Shown: positions 53,667 through 64,000, counted from the stretch's first letter. The stretch: 64,000 bases of DNA from an uncultured Winogradskyella sp. (GCF_947496485.1 NZ_CANMCZ010000001.1:1731596-1795595); one strand, 5' to 3'. Notes: a model not told the origin generated them from the sequence alone. Made by a program: numbers and translations.

Positions 53667-56042
53667 CTACTTAAAACTAAAGCCCATCGAAAACTTAAAG
53701 GCAAAGTTGTCACTAGACTTTTCTAAACTATGGTACCCATATCTATAAAAACCTCCTACACCAAGACCTAAATAACCAACATCGAGCCAAGGTATTTTTA
53801 TTAGGTTCTGTAATTCTAAACCAGTTTCTAAAAACAATTCTTCTTTAGTTGAGAAATTAATAAGTTGATGATTTTCAGGATCAGATAAATCTCCAAAGCC
53901 TAAATTATTATGTAATAGAATATCCGGCTGTATATAGCCTTTATTGTTTAAGAGTCTACCAAAATTATGAACTGTAAAAAGATGTAAATATTTATCCGAT
54001 AAGAATTCATATGGAGTTACGGTTTGAAAATAGTTTCTTACCACAAACGGAATTTGTTTGTCAAATGCACCTTCTCCCGTAAACATTAATCCATAGGGGA
54101 GCGATGTGTCTAAATAGCCCAAATCTAGTCTATAAGTGCTTTTGCCTAAACCTTTTGTAATGAAACTATGGTCTAGAGTAAAGCGAAACTTGTTGTAATT
54201 GAAGTCACCATTTAGTGTACCTTTTAAACCTCTAGAATATAGGAAGTTTAAAACTGGAGCATCATTAGGTATTCTACTAGTAACACCAAAGTTATTTACA
54301 AGTTGTTCTTTTGCATGGAAACCAATGCCTATGTTCAATTCAGAATTAGAGTAATTAGTAATGCTCATGTTATTATTTGTAAACTCATAATCATAAAGTG
54401 GAGTAACATCTGCTACATTAAAGCCCAAAGTCCAATTTAGATTTCTGAATAGTTTCATATCCGTTTTTATGCTATAGGCTTCAATAGCATCCATTTGGCT
54501 TGCAATCCAATTGCGTTGTGAGAAAATATTACCAAATCTATTGTCAGAAAAAGTACCTGTTTCTCGTAAGTCGTTCATATATTTTAAACTAATGGAGATT
54601 TCTTTTTTTCCAGGTACTTCGACCAAAAGTTCACCTCCATATTTCCAGGCCTTGTCTTTAAACCCGTAACCAGCATACGCACCAATAGACACATTTTTTA
54701 AAATATCATCATTTGTCCATAGTCCAAGACCAAGCCTTGTACCTTCATATTGATTAAATCGCCCAAGTCTTGCAAGGTCAATATCTATATATTTAAGAGG
54801 TAAACGCCCTTTTACCAAACTTGGAAATAGGTTAAAAATTTTATCAAGTTTTATCTTTTCTCCAATACTATCTATAAAAACATAAGTGCGTTTTTCATTA
54901 CTATTAAGAGAGTCTCTTCGATTCAGATTCCAAAAAGAATTATCTTTTAAACCTGCATTTTTAGGCAACGTAACTGACACAAAGGGGAATTCTTTTTTGC
55001 TCAAAGTAGCATTTGGTGTAATTTTAGAAAGGTAACTCTTGCCTTTATAAGTAAGGGCTCCAAAACCTTCACCAACGTTAATTTCAAAATTCAATTGCTC
55101 AGGAAACCAATAGGTGCTATTGACATGCTTGTACTTTTGCTGAATGGTCACATCTAATTTCCCTGAATTTATAGTGGTTGCATCAACACTTTGCACCGCA
55201 TATTTGTTAGAATTAATGGTTATCAACCCTTTTAAACCCTCAAAATTGCGATTTGCTTTAGGTTCAAAAGAAATAATAAAAATGGTGTCGGTATCTTGGA
55301 TGTATTCTTCTTTCAACCTGAATTTATATTTACGTGTACTGCCTTTAGAAATAGGATTCAGATAGTTACTTTCAAAAAGTGGAATATGATCATCGTAAAA
55401 TGAAAAAGGCTGAAAACTATTGGCGAGCATAGCAAATTGTGGGTTCTTAAAACCAGAAGATCTTGTCGCCATGATGCTATCTTCTGAAAAACGAGGTTTT
55501 AGATATTTGTGTTTGGCAATCGTTTCTGTAATGAAAAAATAGGAACCCTTCATAATACTATCCATTTTCTCTCTTATAGTATCTTTTTCTTTACTCTGCT
55601 TACCAAGGGTGATAATAATCTTGTCATAAGACTCATAGGTATATGAGTTTAAGCTTTCAGGGTTATTTAGTTTTTTATTATTAACAGCGTTTCTAATGAT
55701 ACGATGCGCAGGATTCTCTCCGTCTATTACAACTTCATCTAATGCACTAACTTGTGGTTTTAATCGAATGATTTGATATTCAAAACTGCTTAGCTTTAGT
55801 GTTTTGGTTTCATAACCAACAGAACTAATTGTTATATTTTCTACTGATAGAGGAACATAAAAAACACCGTCAATATCAGTCGAAGTACCTTTATGATTAT
55901 TTTCATTAAAGATAATATTGGCAAAGGGAATTACTTTTTTAATATCTTCATCAATAAGAACAAATTTCTTAGAGGTTTGAGCGAACGTTTTAAAACTTAA
56001 AAAAAGTAGAATTAAGAATAAAAATTTTCTCATTAAAGACAT
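53667..56042 (-). CDS. DUF5686 family outer-membrane protein with carboxypeptidase-like N-terminal domain
   Basis: A 791-residue exported protein. A signal peptide (FLFLILLFLSFKTFAQ) precedes a CarboxypepD-like beta domain (about 23-105: FANIIFNENNHKGTSTDIDG). After that come the DUF5686 region with AHRIIRNAVNNKKLNNPESLNSYTYE and a C-terminal outer-membrane beta-barrel ending in FKFSMGFSFK, whose final Phe fits Bam recognition. The function is unknown; members are widespread in Bacteroidota. It is a single gene facing the HlyD gene and diverging from malic enzyme across 98 bp. Confidence 0.87.
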   Translation of the reverse strand: MSLMRKFLFLILLFLSFKTFAQTSKKFVLIDEDIKKVIPFANIIFNENNHKGTSTDIDGVFYVPLSVENITISSVGYETKTLKLSSFEYQIIRLKPQVSALDEVVIDGENPAHRIIRNAVNNKKLNNPESLNSYTYESYDKIIITLGKQSKEKDTIREKMDSIMKGSYFFITETIAKHKYLKPRFSEDSIMATRSSGFKNPQFAMLANSFQPFSFYDDHIPLFESNYLNPISKGSTRKYKFRLKEEYIQDTDTIFIISFEPKANRNFEGLKGLITINSNKYAVQSVDATTINSGKLDVTIQQKYKHVNSTYWFPEQLNFEINVGEGFGALTYKGKSYLSKITPNATLSKKEFPFVSVTLPKNAGLKDNSFWNLNRRDSLNSNEKRTYVFIDSIGEKIKLDKIFNLFPSLVKGRLPLKYIDIDLARLGRFNQYEGTRLGLGLWTNDDILKNVSIGAYAGYGFKDKAWKYGGELLVEVPGKKEISISLKYMNDLRETGTFSDNRFGNIFSQRNWIASQMDAIEAYSIKTDMKLFRNLNWTLGFNVADVTPLYDYEFTNNNMSITNYSNSELNIGIGFHAKEQLVNNFGVTSRIPNDAPVLNFLYSRGLKGTLNGDFNYNKFRFTLDHSFITKGLGKSTYRLDLGYLDTSLPYGLMFTGEGAFDKQIPFVVRNYFQTVTPYEFLSDKYLHLFTVHNFGRLLNNKGYIQPDILLHNNLGFGDLSDPENHQLINFSTKEELFLETGLELQNLIKIPWLDVGYLGLGVGGFYRYGYHSLEKSSDNFAFKFSMGFSFK

Positions 56043-56112
56043 TGGTTAGCGGTATTGCTAATTAACGCATAATTTTTAAAACTATTGAATTTTCAGACCA
56101 ACTTTCATTGCG

Positions 56113-56120
56113 TATCTTTG
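56113..56120 (+). promoter_or_regulatory. Putative -7 element of malic enzyme gene (TATCTTTG)
   Basis: TATCTTTG matches TAnnTTTG and ends 20 bp before the ATG. A TTG further upstream is too distant for a standard -33, so only the -7 part is supported. Confidence 0.5.
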
Positions 56121-56140
56121 CGTCTTAATCCATTCAGATT

Positions 56141-58423
56141 ATGAGCAAACAAAGTAAACGTATCGAGGCTTTAGTATATCATGCAAAGCCAACTCCAGGA
56201 AAGATAAAAGTAGTACCTACAAAGAAATACGCGTCTCAACGTGATTTATCTTTAGCGTATTCACCAGGTGTTGCCGAGCCTTGCTTAGAGATCGAAAAAG
56301 ATGTCGAAAATGTTTATAAGTATACTGCAAAAGGAAATCTTGTTGCTGTAATTTCTAACGGAACTGCGGTTTTAGGATTAGGAAATATTGGTCCTGAAGC
56401 ATCAAAACCAGTTATGGAAGGAAAAGGGTTACTCTTTAAAATATTTGCTGATATTGATGTGTTTGATATTGAAGTTGATACCGAAGATATTGAGGAATTT
56501 ATTGCAACTGTAAAAAATATTGCTCCAACATTTGGAGGTATAAATCTTGAAGATATAAAAGCTCCTGAAGCTTTCGAAATAGAACGTCGTCTTAAGGAAG
56601 AATTAGATATTCCTGTAATGCACGATGACCAGCATGGAACGGCCATCATTTCGGCAGCAGCATTATTGAATGCATTAGAATTGGCTGAAAAAAATATTAG
56701 TGAAGTTAAGATTGTAGTCAGTGGAGCTGGTGCCGCCGCAATTTCTTGCACAAGATTATATCAAGCATTTGGGGCAAAACGCGAAAATATTGTAATGCTA
56801 GATAGTAAAGGCGTAATTAGAAATGATAGAGACAACTTAACGCCTGAAAAAGCAGAGTTTTCAACACATCGAAAAATTGATACGCTTGTTGATGCCATGG
56901 ATAATGCAGATGTGTTTATTGGTTTGTCACAACCAAATATTGTAACTACTGAGATGCTCAAATCTATGGCTGTAAATCCTATCGTTTTTGCAATGGCGAA
57001 TCCAGTCCCAGAAATTGACTATCAACTAGCAATAGATACTAGAGATGACATTATTATGGCAACAGGACGTAGCGATCATCCTAACCAAGTGAATAATGTA
57101 CTTGGTTTTCCTTTCATTTTTAGAGGGGCTTTAGATGTTAGAGCGACTAAAATTAATGAAGCTATGAAAATGGCCGCAGTAAAGGCCCTATCTAAATTAG
57201 CAAAAGAACCTGTGCCAGAACAGGTTAATCTGGCTTATAATGAAAAACGACTAACGTTTAGTAGAGATTATATAATTCCAAAACCTTTTGATCCTAGACT
57301 AATTGCTGAGGTACCACCTGCAGTGGCAAAAGCTGCTATGGAAAGTGGTGTGGCAAAGGAACCGATTGAAGATTGGGATCGCTATAAAAACACACTCTTA
57401 GAACGCTTAGGTTCGGATAATAAATTAGTGAGACAATTAATTGGTAGAGCACGTACAAACCCTAAACGTGTGGTATTTGCTGAAGCAGATCAATTAGATG
57501 TATTGAAAGCAGCTCAAATTGCATACGAAGAGGGTGTTGCTTTTCCTATTTTATTGGGTCGAAGAGATACTATTATCGCTTTAATGAAAGAGATTGAGTT
57601 TGACGCAGATGTGCCTATTATTGACCCAAAATCTGACGAAGAATTAGAACGTAAAAATCGTTACGCAAAAGCTTATTGGGAAAAACGAAAAAGACAAGGT
57701 GTTACTATTTATTCGGCTGAAAAGAAAATGAGAGAGCGTAATTATTATGCAGCAATGATGGTAAATGAAGGAGATGCAGATACAGTCCTTACTGGTTATT
57801 CTCGTAGTTACCCTTCTGTGGTTAAACCGATGTTAGAGTTAATTGGAATGGCGCCTGGTATATCTAGAGTAGCAACAACTAATGTTATGATGACACAACG
57901 AGGACCAATGTTTTTGAGCGATACATCTATAAATATAGATCCTACAGCTAAAGATTTAGCGAGAATAGCACGTATGACCTCTAGAGTTACAAAAATGTTT
58001 GGAATTGAGCCTGTAACGGCAATGATTTCTTATTCTAATTTTGGGTCTTCGGATAATCCACGTGCCGAGAAAGTTAGAGAAGCTGTGGCATTACTACATA
58101 AAACATATCCAGATATGATTGTAGATGGTGAGTTACAAACAGATTTTGCCTTAAACTCTAAAATGCTTCAGGATATTTTTCCGTTCTCAAAATTAGCAGG
58201 AAGGAAGGTTAATACGCTTATTTTTCCAAGTTTAGATGCTGCCAATATTACCTATAAGCTTCTAAAGGAATTGAATAATTCAGAATCTATTGGACCAATT
58301 ATGATGGGAATGGCTAAACCAGTTCACATATTACAATTAGGCGCAAGCGTAGATGAAATTGTAAATATGACAGCAATTTCTGTTATAGATGCTCAAGAGC
58401 GAGAAAAAAGACAGCAGAAATAG
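56141..58423 (+). CDS. maeB: NADP-dependent malic enzyme (MaeB type, with phosphotransacetylase-like domain)
   Basis: Converts malate to pyruvate and CO2, supplying NADPH. The 760 residues are a malic enzyme (about 1-400) fused to a phosphotransacetylase-like domain (about 430-755). The malic part shows SLAYSPGVAEPCLEIEKD, GNLVAVISNGTAVLGLGNIG, the metal site HDDQHGTAI and the Rossmann loop VVSGAGAAAISC. The second part begins GRARTNPKRVVFAEAD and includes DTVLTGYSRSYP; in such fusions it binds acetyl-CoA or acetyl phosphate for regulation rather than catalysis. It has its own promoter and is followed by ruvA. Confidence 0.95.
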   Translation: MSKQSKRIEALVYHAKPTPGKIKVVPTKKYASQRDLSLAYSPGVAEPCLEIEKDVENVYKYTAKGNLVAVISNGTAVLGLGNIGPEASKPVMEGKGLLFKIFADIDVFDIEVDTEDIEEFIATVKNIAPTFGGINLEDIKAPEAFEIERRLKEELDIPVMHDDQHGTAIISAAALLNALELAEKNISEVKIVVSGAGAAAISCTRLYQAFGAKRENIVMLDSKGVIRNDRDNLTPEKAEFSTHRKIDTLVDAMDNADVFIGLSQPNIVTTEMLKSMAVNPIVFAMANPVPEIDYQLAIDTRDDIIMATGRSDHPNQVNNVLGFPFIFRGALDVRATKINEAMKMAAVKALSKLAKEPVPEQVNLAYNEKRLTFSRDYIIPKPFDPRLIAEVPPAVAKAAMESGVAKEPIEDWDRYKNTLLERLGSDNKLVRQLIGRARTNPKRVVFAEADQLDVLKAAQIAYEEGVAFPILLGRRDTIIALMKEIEFDADVPIIDPKSDEELERKNRYAKAYWEKRKRQGVTIYSAEKKMRERNYYAAMMVNEGDADTVLTGYSRSYPSVVKPMLELIGMAPGISRVATTNVMMTQRGPMFLSDTSINIDPTAKDLARIARMTSRVTKMFGIEPVTAMISYSNFGSSDNPRAEKVREAVALLHKTYPDMIVDGELQTDFALNSKMLQDIFPFSKLAGRKVNTLIFPSLDAANITYKLLKELNNSESIGPIMMGMAKPVHILQLGASVDEIVNMTAISVIDAQEREKRQQK

Positions 58424-58449
58424 TTACTTTCTTAGTGTTTATCTTGTCC

Positions 58450-58478
58450 TTGTAATGTAAATAATTTTATTACATTTG
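58450..58478 (+). promoter_or_regulatory. Promoter of ruvA (and probably sprA)
   Basis: TTG at 58450-58452 and TACATTTG at 58471-58478 with 18 bp between them fit the Bacteroidota pattern. The -7 element ends 22 bp before the ruvA ATG. Confidence 0.6.
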
Positions 58479-58500
58479 GTTTTTTAACCCTTGGTAGTAA

Positions 58501-59082
58501 ATGATTACACATATAGAAGGCAAACTTGTTGAAAAAAATCCGACTGATGTTGTAATAGATTGCAATGGTGTAGGGTATTTTATTAATATATCTCTTCATA
58601 CTTTTTCTCAGATTCCAGATAAAGAACACTTAAGATTATATACTTATCTTCAAGTTAGAGAAGATTCCCATAGTTTATATGGGTTTTCATCTAAGGTTGA
58701 ACGCGAAATATTCAAATTACTTATTTCTGTAAGTGGCATAGGTGCTAATACAGCACGTACAATGCTATCCTCATTAACACCAGAACAAGTTAAAGAAGGT
58801 ATTGCTAGTGAAGACGTAGCACTAATTCAAAGTGTAAAAGGGATTGGACTAAAAACAGCACAGCGTGTTATTATTGATTTAAAGGATAAAGTGTTAAAAG
58901 TTTATGGCATGGACGAACTTTCTTTAATACCAAACAATACTCATAAAGATGAGGCGTTATCTGCTTTAGATGTTTTAGGATTTAACAAAAAACAATCAGA
59001 AAAAGTTGTTGAAAGAATTCTAAAAATCCAACCAGACGCCTTAGTAGAGCAAATTATTAAAGAAGCTCTAAAAAACTTATAA
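58501..59082 (+). CDS. ruvA: Holliday junction DNA-binding protein RuvA
   Basis: Binds the Holliday junction and loads RuvB. The 193 residues comprise an N-terminal OB fold (MITHIEGKLVEKNPTDVVIDCNGVGYF) and two helix-hairpin-helix motifs (ISVSGIGANTARTMLS and IQSVKGIGLKTAQRVIIDLKDK). The C-terminal three-helix domain that contacts RuvB follows (HKDEALSALDVLGF). Its stop codon overlaps the sprA start (TAATG), so the two genes are translationally coupled. Confidence 0.96.
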   Translation: MITHIEGKLVEKNPTDVVIDCNGVGYFINISLHTFSQIPDKEHLRLYTYLQVREDSHSLYGFSSKVEREIFKLLISVSGIGANTARTMLSSLTPEQVKEGIASEDVALIQSVKGIGLKTAQRVIIDLKDKVLKVYGMDELSLIPNNTHKDEALSALDVLGFNKKQSEKVVERILKIQPDALVEQIIKEALKNL

Positions 59083-62000
59083 TGCAATTGAATATAACTA
59101 ACGATACTCAACGCTACACATTTAGTTTCTCATGCATATTAGCTTTTTTGATGCTAATAAGTTCTCTTACTTATGCCCAAGAAACTGAGCAAGAGCAAGA
59201 CTCTACAAAAACTACATTTGCATTGGGGAAGTTAAAAATGCCAAACCCAAATAGTATTGTTTCAAAATATACATACGATCCTATTTTAGATCGCTATATC
59301 TACACAGAAAAAATAGGAAACTTTAATATTAATTATCCATTAATACTAACACCCGAAGAATTTCAGAAATTGGTGTTACAAGAAAAATTGAAGGAATATT
59401 ATAAAAGAATGGCTGATGCCGCCGCTGGTCAAAAAGATGGATCGGAAGAAGATCAGAAAAATTTGTTGCCAGAGTTCTATGTCGATTCTGGTTTGTTTGA
59501 AACTATTTTTGGAGGAAACACGATTAACGTAGTACCACAAGGTTCGGTTGATGTCGATTTAGGAATACTTTATTCTAAACAAGATAATCCATCGTTTTCA
59601 CCTCGCAATCGATCTAATTTTACATTCGATTTTGACCAAAGAATAAGTTTGAGTTTATTGGGTAAAGTTGGTACCAGACTTCAGGTTACGGCACAATATG
59701 ATACGGAAGCCTCATTCGATTTTCAACAACTCGTAAAATTAGAATACACACCAACCGAAGACGATATTATTCGTAAAATTGAAGTTGGTAATGTCAATAT
59801 GCCACTAAATAGTTCCTTAATTACAGGAGCGCAAAGCCTCTTCGGTGTTAAAACCGAATTACAGTTTGGTAAGACCAGAGTTACAGCAGTGTTTTCAGAA
59901 CAACAATCACAATCAAAGTCAGTTGTGGCTCAAGGTGGCGGAACTTTAGAAGAGTTTGAGTTTTTTGCCAGAGATTATGATGAAAATCGACACTTTTATT
60001 TAGCCCAATACTTTAGAGATAACTACGATAAAGCCTTATTACAGTATCCTTTTATTGATAATCAAGGTTTGCAAATTACAAGAGTTGAGGTTTGGGTGAC
60101 CAATAGAAATAATCAGACTGATAATGTTAGAAACATTATTGCATTTCAAGATTTAGGAGAATCTGAAATTGAAAATATTGGACTTAATCCAATACCTGCT
60201 GGATTTGTAAATAATCCTGGGGCATTACCAAATAATGAAAATAACGACTTTGATCCAACTAATATTGGTGGTGCAGGTTCTTTATTGACTAATGCTGTTA
60301 GAGATATTACAATAGTTGAAACTGGAATAAACGTTCCTGTAAACGAAGGATTTGATTATGGCAAATTAGAAGCTGCAAGAAAGCTGAGAGAAGGTCAGGA
60401 ATATATTTTAAACACTGAATTAGGTTATATTTCATTAAATCAGCGTTTGCTTAATGACGAAGTATTAGCGGTTGCGTTTCAATATACTGTTGGTGGTCAG
60501 GTGTATCAAGTTGGTGAATTTGCTAATGATGGTGTAGATGCAACAACAGTTGATGATAACGCTGGGAATGAGGTGATTAATAATCAAAGTTTGGTCTTAA
60601 AAATGTTGAAAAGTGCAGTGACCTCTGTAGAACAACCAATTTGGGATTTAATGATGAAAAACATTTATGACACAGGTGCTTTTCAGTTAAGTCAAGAAGA
60701 TTTTAGACTAAACATTTTTTATACTGAAGCGTCACCAGTTAACTACATAAGACCTGTGGAAGGAACATCCTTTCCACCTTTTGAGAATAACACACCTACC
60801 AATACTGCTGATGATACCGAAATAAATGAAACACCATTAATTCGATTATTTCATTTAGATAGACTTAATTTTAATAACGATCCACAAGAAGGAGGTGATG
60901 GTTTCTTTGATTATGTGTCAAATCCAATGATAACCGTTATTCCACAAAACGGTAAAATTATATTTACCAAAGCAGAGCCTTTTGGTCGCTACTTATTTGA
61001 TGTATTAGATGATGATGGTAACCCAAATAATAATGACACAGACTATGAGCAAGATACTTACACTAATGCCAATCAAGAAAAGTATGTTTATGATTTACTA
61101 TATAAATCAACTAAAACACAGGCTTTAGACGAGGCAGAAAAGAACAAATTTCAAATAAAAGGACGTTTTAAAAGTAGTGGAGGTGGTGGAGGAATTCCAC
61201 TTGGTGCTTTTAACGTGCCAAGAGGTTCAGTAAGAGTAACTGCTGGCGGGAGACAACTTGTAGAAGGTATTGATTACACGGTAGACTATAATTTAGGGCG
61301 TGTTGAGATTTTAGATGAAGCTTTAAAAGCATCAAATACTCCAATTAACGTATCGGTAGAAAATAATGCAGTTTTCGGGCAACAAACGAGACGTTTTACA
61401 GGTATAAATATAGAGCATCAATTCAATGATAATTTTGTATTGGGTGCTACGCTATTAAATCTTAATGAGCGACCAATAACTCAAAAAGCAAATTTTAATT
61501 CTGAGCCTATAAATAATACTATTTTTGGGTTTAATGGAAACTATTCTACGGAAGTTCCTTTTTTAACACGATTAGCAAATAAATTGCCAAATGTAGATAC
61601 TGATGTGCCTTCTAATCTTTCGGTTAGAGGTGAATTTGCTTACTTGTTACCAGGAGCACCAAATGGTGCTGATTTTAATGGCGAAGCAACAGCTTACATT
61701 GATGATTTTGAGGGTACTCAAGGTGCGATAGATTTACTGAGTCCATTATCATGGACTTTATCGAGTCGACCAAAAGAGCTAGGTGAAAACTATGAAGTTG
61801 AAGGTTTTGACAATGAAGATAAACCAGGAATTCAGAATGGCTTTGATAGAGCAGCATTGAATTGGTACACTATCGATCCGATTTTTTATAGTAACCAACG
61901 TCCTAATGGTATTACTGATGATGATGTATCTGATTTGTATACCAGACGGGTTTTTATTGAAGAAATATTTCCACAAGTTGATATCGTACAGGGACAAACC

Positions 62001-64000
62001 TCAGTTATAAATACACTAGATTTAGCTTATTATCCTTCAGAAAGAGGACCTTATAATTTTCAGGAAGAAGCCGCTGATGATGTATTGGATAATCCTAGTG
62101 ATAGTTGGGCAGGTATCACAAGACAAATCACATCAACAGACTTTGAACAAGCCAATGTTGAGTACATTGAATTTTGGGTACAGGATCCTTTTTTAGATAA
62201 TCCAACGAGCCAAGGTGGTAAATTATTTTTGAATCTTGGTAATATATCTGAAGACGTTTTAAAAGATGGTAAGAAGCAATACGAAAATGGTTTGCCAGAA
62301 GATGGTGATATCTCTACACTAAATCCATCAATTTTTGGATCGGTTGTGCCGCAAAATCAATCCTTAATATACACGTTTGGAACGACTGGAGCGGAACGTG
62401 CAAATCAAGATGTTGGTTTTGATGGTTATGATGATAGCGAAGAAACACCTACCATCGCAGATGATGCTCAATTGACAGCGTTGTATGCTAATTTTTCTGG
62501 TTTAGAAGATCCTTCTAAAGATAATTACACCTATTACCTAAATACTAGTGGTAATATTTTTGAACGCTATAAGAAATATAATGGCCAAGAAGGTAATACA
62601 CCAGATGTCTTTACAGATACTAATAGAGGTTCTACTACCTTGCCAGATGTTGAGGATATCAATAGAGATAACACAATGAATACCATTGATAGTTATTTTG
62701 AATATGAAGTTGATATGGTTCCTTCTAGTCTTAATATTAATAACCCTCAAATTAATGATATTAAAGTCAGAAACGTCACCTTGCCAAATGGTGATCAGAG
62801 AGAAGTGACCTGGTATCAATTTAGATTACCTATTAATGAACCAACGAACGCTATTGGTGGTATTACTGATATTAGATCTGTGCGTTTTGCACGTTTATAT
62901 TTAAGAGAGTTTACTCAAAATACAGTACTTCGTTTTGCCTCTTTAGATTTAGTACGTAGCGATTGGAGACGTTATACTTTAGATTTAGATAATGATCCTA
63001 CAAATAATAGTGTTAATGATGAATTTAGTGTTGGTATTATAGGTGTACAAGAAAATGATGGTGATTATGTAATTCCACCAGGTGTAAGACGAGAAGAATT
63101 GAATAACAATAATACAATTCAGAGACAAAATGAACAGTCTTTAGTGTTACAGGTTTGTGAGTTAGAGCCGACCGACTCAAAAGGTGTATTTAAAAATATT
63201 AATGTAGATATGCGTCAGTATAAAAACTTACGGATGTTTTTACATGCTGAAGCACAAGAAGGTCAAACCCTTGTGGAAGGTGAACTTATCGCCTTTATAA
63301 GAATGGGTAATGATTTTACAGAAAATTATTATCAAGTTGAAGTACCATTATTACCATCAGATTTTGCAGATGGCAGTATTGAAGAACGTATATGGCCAGA
63401 TGTCAATGAGATTAATCTTCCACTAGAAATTCTTCAACAGATAAAATCAAAAGGAATTTTTGATCAAACTTTAGCGAATGAAGATCCAACATTTTATGAT
63501 GTTGTAGATGGTCAACTTAATGAAAATTCGGTTCCTGAGTTTTCTACTTTACCAATTGGTCAACAACGTGTAGCCATAAAAGGAAATCCAAATTTTGGAG
63601 ATATAAGGGTTTTAATGGTTGGTCTCAAAAATTCTGGAATTACAGGTGCTAATTCTTGTGGAGAAGTTTGGTTCAACGAATTACGAATGTCTGATTTAGA
63701 AAATGAAGGTGGTTGGGCTGCTGTAATGAGTATGGATACTAATATTGCTGATTTTGCTAATGTCAGTGCCACAGGAAGACGAAGTACTATAGGTTTTGGT
63801 GGGATAGAACAAGGACCTAATGAGCGAAGCAGAGAGGATGTAAAACAATACGATGTAGTAACCAATCTACAACTAGGACAATTGTTACCGAAAAAATGGG
63901 GAGTTCAGATTCCTTTTAACTACTCGCAAAGTGAAGAAATTATTACGCCAGAATACGATGAGTATTATCAAGATATTGAGTTACAAACTCAGCTCGATAA
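59082..64000 (+). CDS. sprA: Gliding motility / type IX secretion protein SprA (5' part)
   Basis: The open frame runs to the window end without a stop, giving about 1,639 residues of a protein that is usually near 2,400. A signal peptide (CILAFLMLISSLTYAQ) is followed by SprA-type segments: VPQGSVDVDLGI, FTFDFDQRISLSLLGKVGTRL, QYDTEASFDFQQLVKLEYTP, GNVNMPLNSSLITGAQSLFG and VRVTAGGRQLVEGIDYTVDY-like repeats. SprA forms the giant outer-membrane translocon barrel of the type IX system. The ATG overlaps the ruvA stop. The 3' part, with the last strands of the barrel, lies outside the window. Confidence 0.94.
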   Translation, partial: MQLNITNDTQRYTFSFSCILAFLMLISSLTYAQETEQEQDSTKTTFALGKLKMPNPNSIVSKYTYDPILDRYIYTEKIGNFNINYPLILTPEEFQKLVLQEKLKEYYKRMADAAAGQKDGSEEDQKNLLPEFYVDSGLFETIFGGNTINVVPQGSVDVDLGILYSKQDNPSFSPRNRSNFTFDFDQRISLSLLGKVGTRLQVTAQYDTEASFDFQQLVKLEYTPTEDDIIRKIEVGNVNMPLNSSLITGAQSLFGVKTELQFGKTRVTAVFSEQQSQSKSVVAQGGGTLEEFEFFARDYDENRHFYLAQYFRDNYDKALLQYPFIDNQGLQITRVEVWVTNRNNQTDNVRNIIAFQDLGESEIENIGLNPIPAGFVNNPGALPNNENNDFDPTNIGGAGSLLTNAVRDITIVETGINVPVNEGFDYGKLEAARKLREGQEYILNTELGYISLNQRLLNDEVLAVAFQYTVGGQVYQVGEFANDGVDATTVDDNAGNEVINNQSLVLKMLKSAVTSVEQPIWDLMMKNIYDTGAFQLSQEDFRLNIFYTEASPVNYIRPVEGTSFPPFENNTPTNTADDTEINETPLIRLFHLDRLNFNNDPQEGGDGFFDYVSNPMITVIPQNGKIIFTKAEPFGRYLFDVLDDDGNPNNNDTDYEQDTYTNANQEKYVYDLLYKSTKTQALDEAEKNKFQIKGRFKSSGGGGGIPLGAFNVPRGSVRVTAGGRQLVEGIDYTVDYNLGRVEILDEALKASNTPINVSVENNAVFGQQTRRFTGINIEHQFNDNFVLGATLLNLNERPITQKANFNSEPINNTIFGFNGNYSTEVPFLTRLANKLPNVDTDVPSNLSVRGEFAYLLPGAPNGADFNGEATAYIDDFEGTQGAIDLLSPLSWTLSSRPKELGENYEVEGFDNEDKPGIQNGFDRAALNWYTIDPIFYSNQRPNGITDDDVSDLYTRRVFIEEIFPQVDIVQGQTSVINTLDLAYYPSERGPYNFQEEAADDVLDNPSDSWAGITRQITSTDFEQANVEYIEFWVQDPFLDNPTSQGGKLFLNLGNISEDVLKDGKKQYENGLPEDGDISTLNPSIFGSVVPQNQSLIYTFGTTGAERANQDVGFDGYDDSEETPTIADDAQLTALYANFSGLEDPSKDNYTYYLNTSGNIFERYKKYNGQEGNTPDVFTDTNRGSTTLPDVEDINRDNTMNTIDSYFEYEVDMVPSSLNINNPQINDIKVRNVTLPNGDQREVTWYQFRLPINEPTNAIGGITDIRSVRFARLYLREFTQNTVLRFASLDLVRSDWRRYTLDLDNDPTNNSVNDEFSVGIIGVQENDGDYVIPPGVRREELNNNNTIQRQNEQSLVLQVCELEPTDSKGVFKNINVDMRQYKNLRMFLHAEAQEGQTLVEGELIAFIRMGNDFTENYYQVEVPLLPSDFADGSIEERIWPDVNEINLPLEILQQIKSKGIFDQTLANEDPTFYDVVDGQLNENSVPEFSTLPIGQQRVAIKGNPNFGDIRVLMVGLKNSGITGANSCGEVWFNELRMSDLENEGGWAAVMSMDTNIADFANVSATGRRSTIGFGGIEQGPNERSREDVKQYDVVTNLQLGQLLPKKWGVQIPFNYSQSEEIITPEYDEYYQDIELQTQLD

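Noticed and set aside
1..64000. CRISPR arrays, insertion sequences and rRNA genes
   Set aside because: No evenly spaced direct repeats, transposase genes or rRNA-like conserved stretches were seen; only one tRNA is present.

Overview
The window is chromosomal DNA of a marine-type member of the Flavobacteriaceae (Bacteroidota). The evidence is low G+C, promoters of the Bacteroidota TAnnTTTG type, an alternative complex III (Act) operon leading into a cytochrome oxidase, a start-of-gene fragment of the gliding/type IX secretion protein SprA, a DUF2723 glycosyltransferase and many short lipoprotein signals.

Layout. (1) 192-13189: an aldehyde dehydrogenase, then two divergent gene sets for exo-acting N-glycan breakdown. 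The minus-strand set is GH92 alpha-mannosidase, a VOC protein, a FucP-type sugar transporter and glycosylasparaginase. The plus-strand set is GH20 hexosaminidase, CutC and GH2 beta-mannosidase. (2) 13220-25144: core genes, namely a metallophosphoesterase, a cysteine-less thioredoxin-like protein, a polysaccharide deacetylase with a DUF2723 protein, tRNA-Gln(TTG), a universal stress protein, the rimP-nusA-infB operon behind a leader hairpin, and a SPOR protein. (3) 25357-37028: the respiratory operon actABCDEF-cox2-cox1. (4) 37103-39092: ruvB and queG. (5) 39094-53662: an accessory island for ribosomally made, modified peptides (RiPPs). (6) 53667-64000: a DUF5686/TonB-like outer-membrane protein, malic enzyme, ruvA and the 5' part of sprA.

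The island is the most interesting part. Its minus-strand arm holds a split class I lanthipeptide dehydratase (TTG start), its small SpaB_C-type partner, a membrane-bound TPR/AraC regulator, a 56-residue GG-leader precursor and a divergent subtilase; no LanC cyclase is present. Its plus-strand arm is a grasp-with-spasm set: two precursors, a secreted DUF6624-like protein, an ATP-grasp ligase, a 63-residue coupled small protein, a SPASM protein that lacks the radical-SAM cysteine motif, a third precursor, a second DUF6624-like lipoprotein, a C39-peptidase ABC exporter and its HlyD partner. All three plus-arm precursor cores carry the same 12-residue EF-hand-like loop (D-x-N/D-x-D-G-K-W/L-x-x-G-D/E). 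Near-identical 18-bp palindromes (CCAAATTCATGAATTTGG type) precede the lanthipeptide precursor and lie in the divergent promoter region of the two arms, so both arms probably form one regulon under the TPR/AraC protein. My inference is that the locus makes several leader-bearing peptides, dehydrated and/or cross-linked, which share one exporter and may bind calcium. None of this chemistry can be proven from sequence alone.
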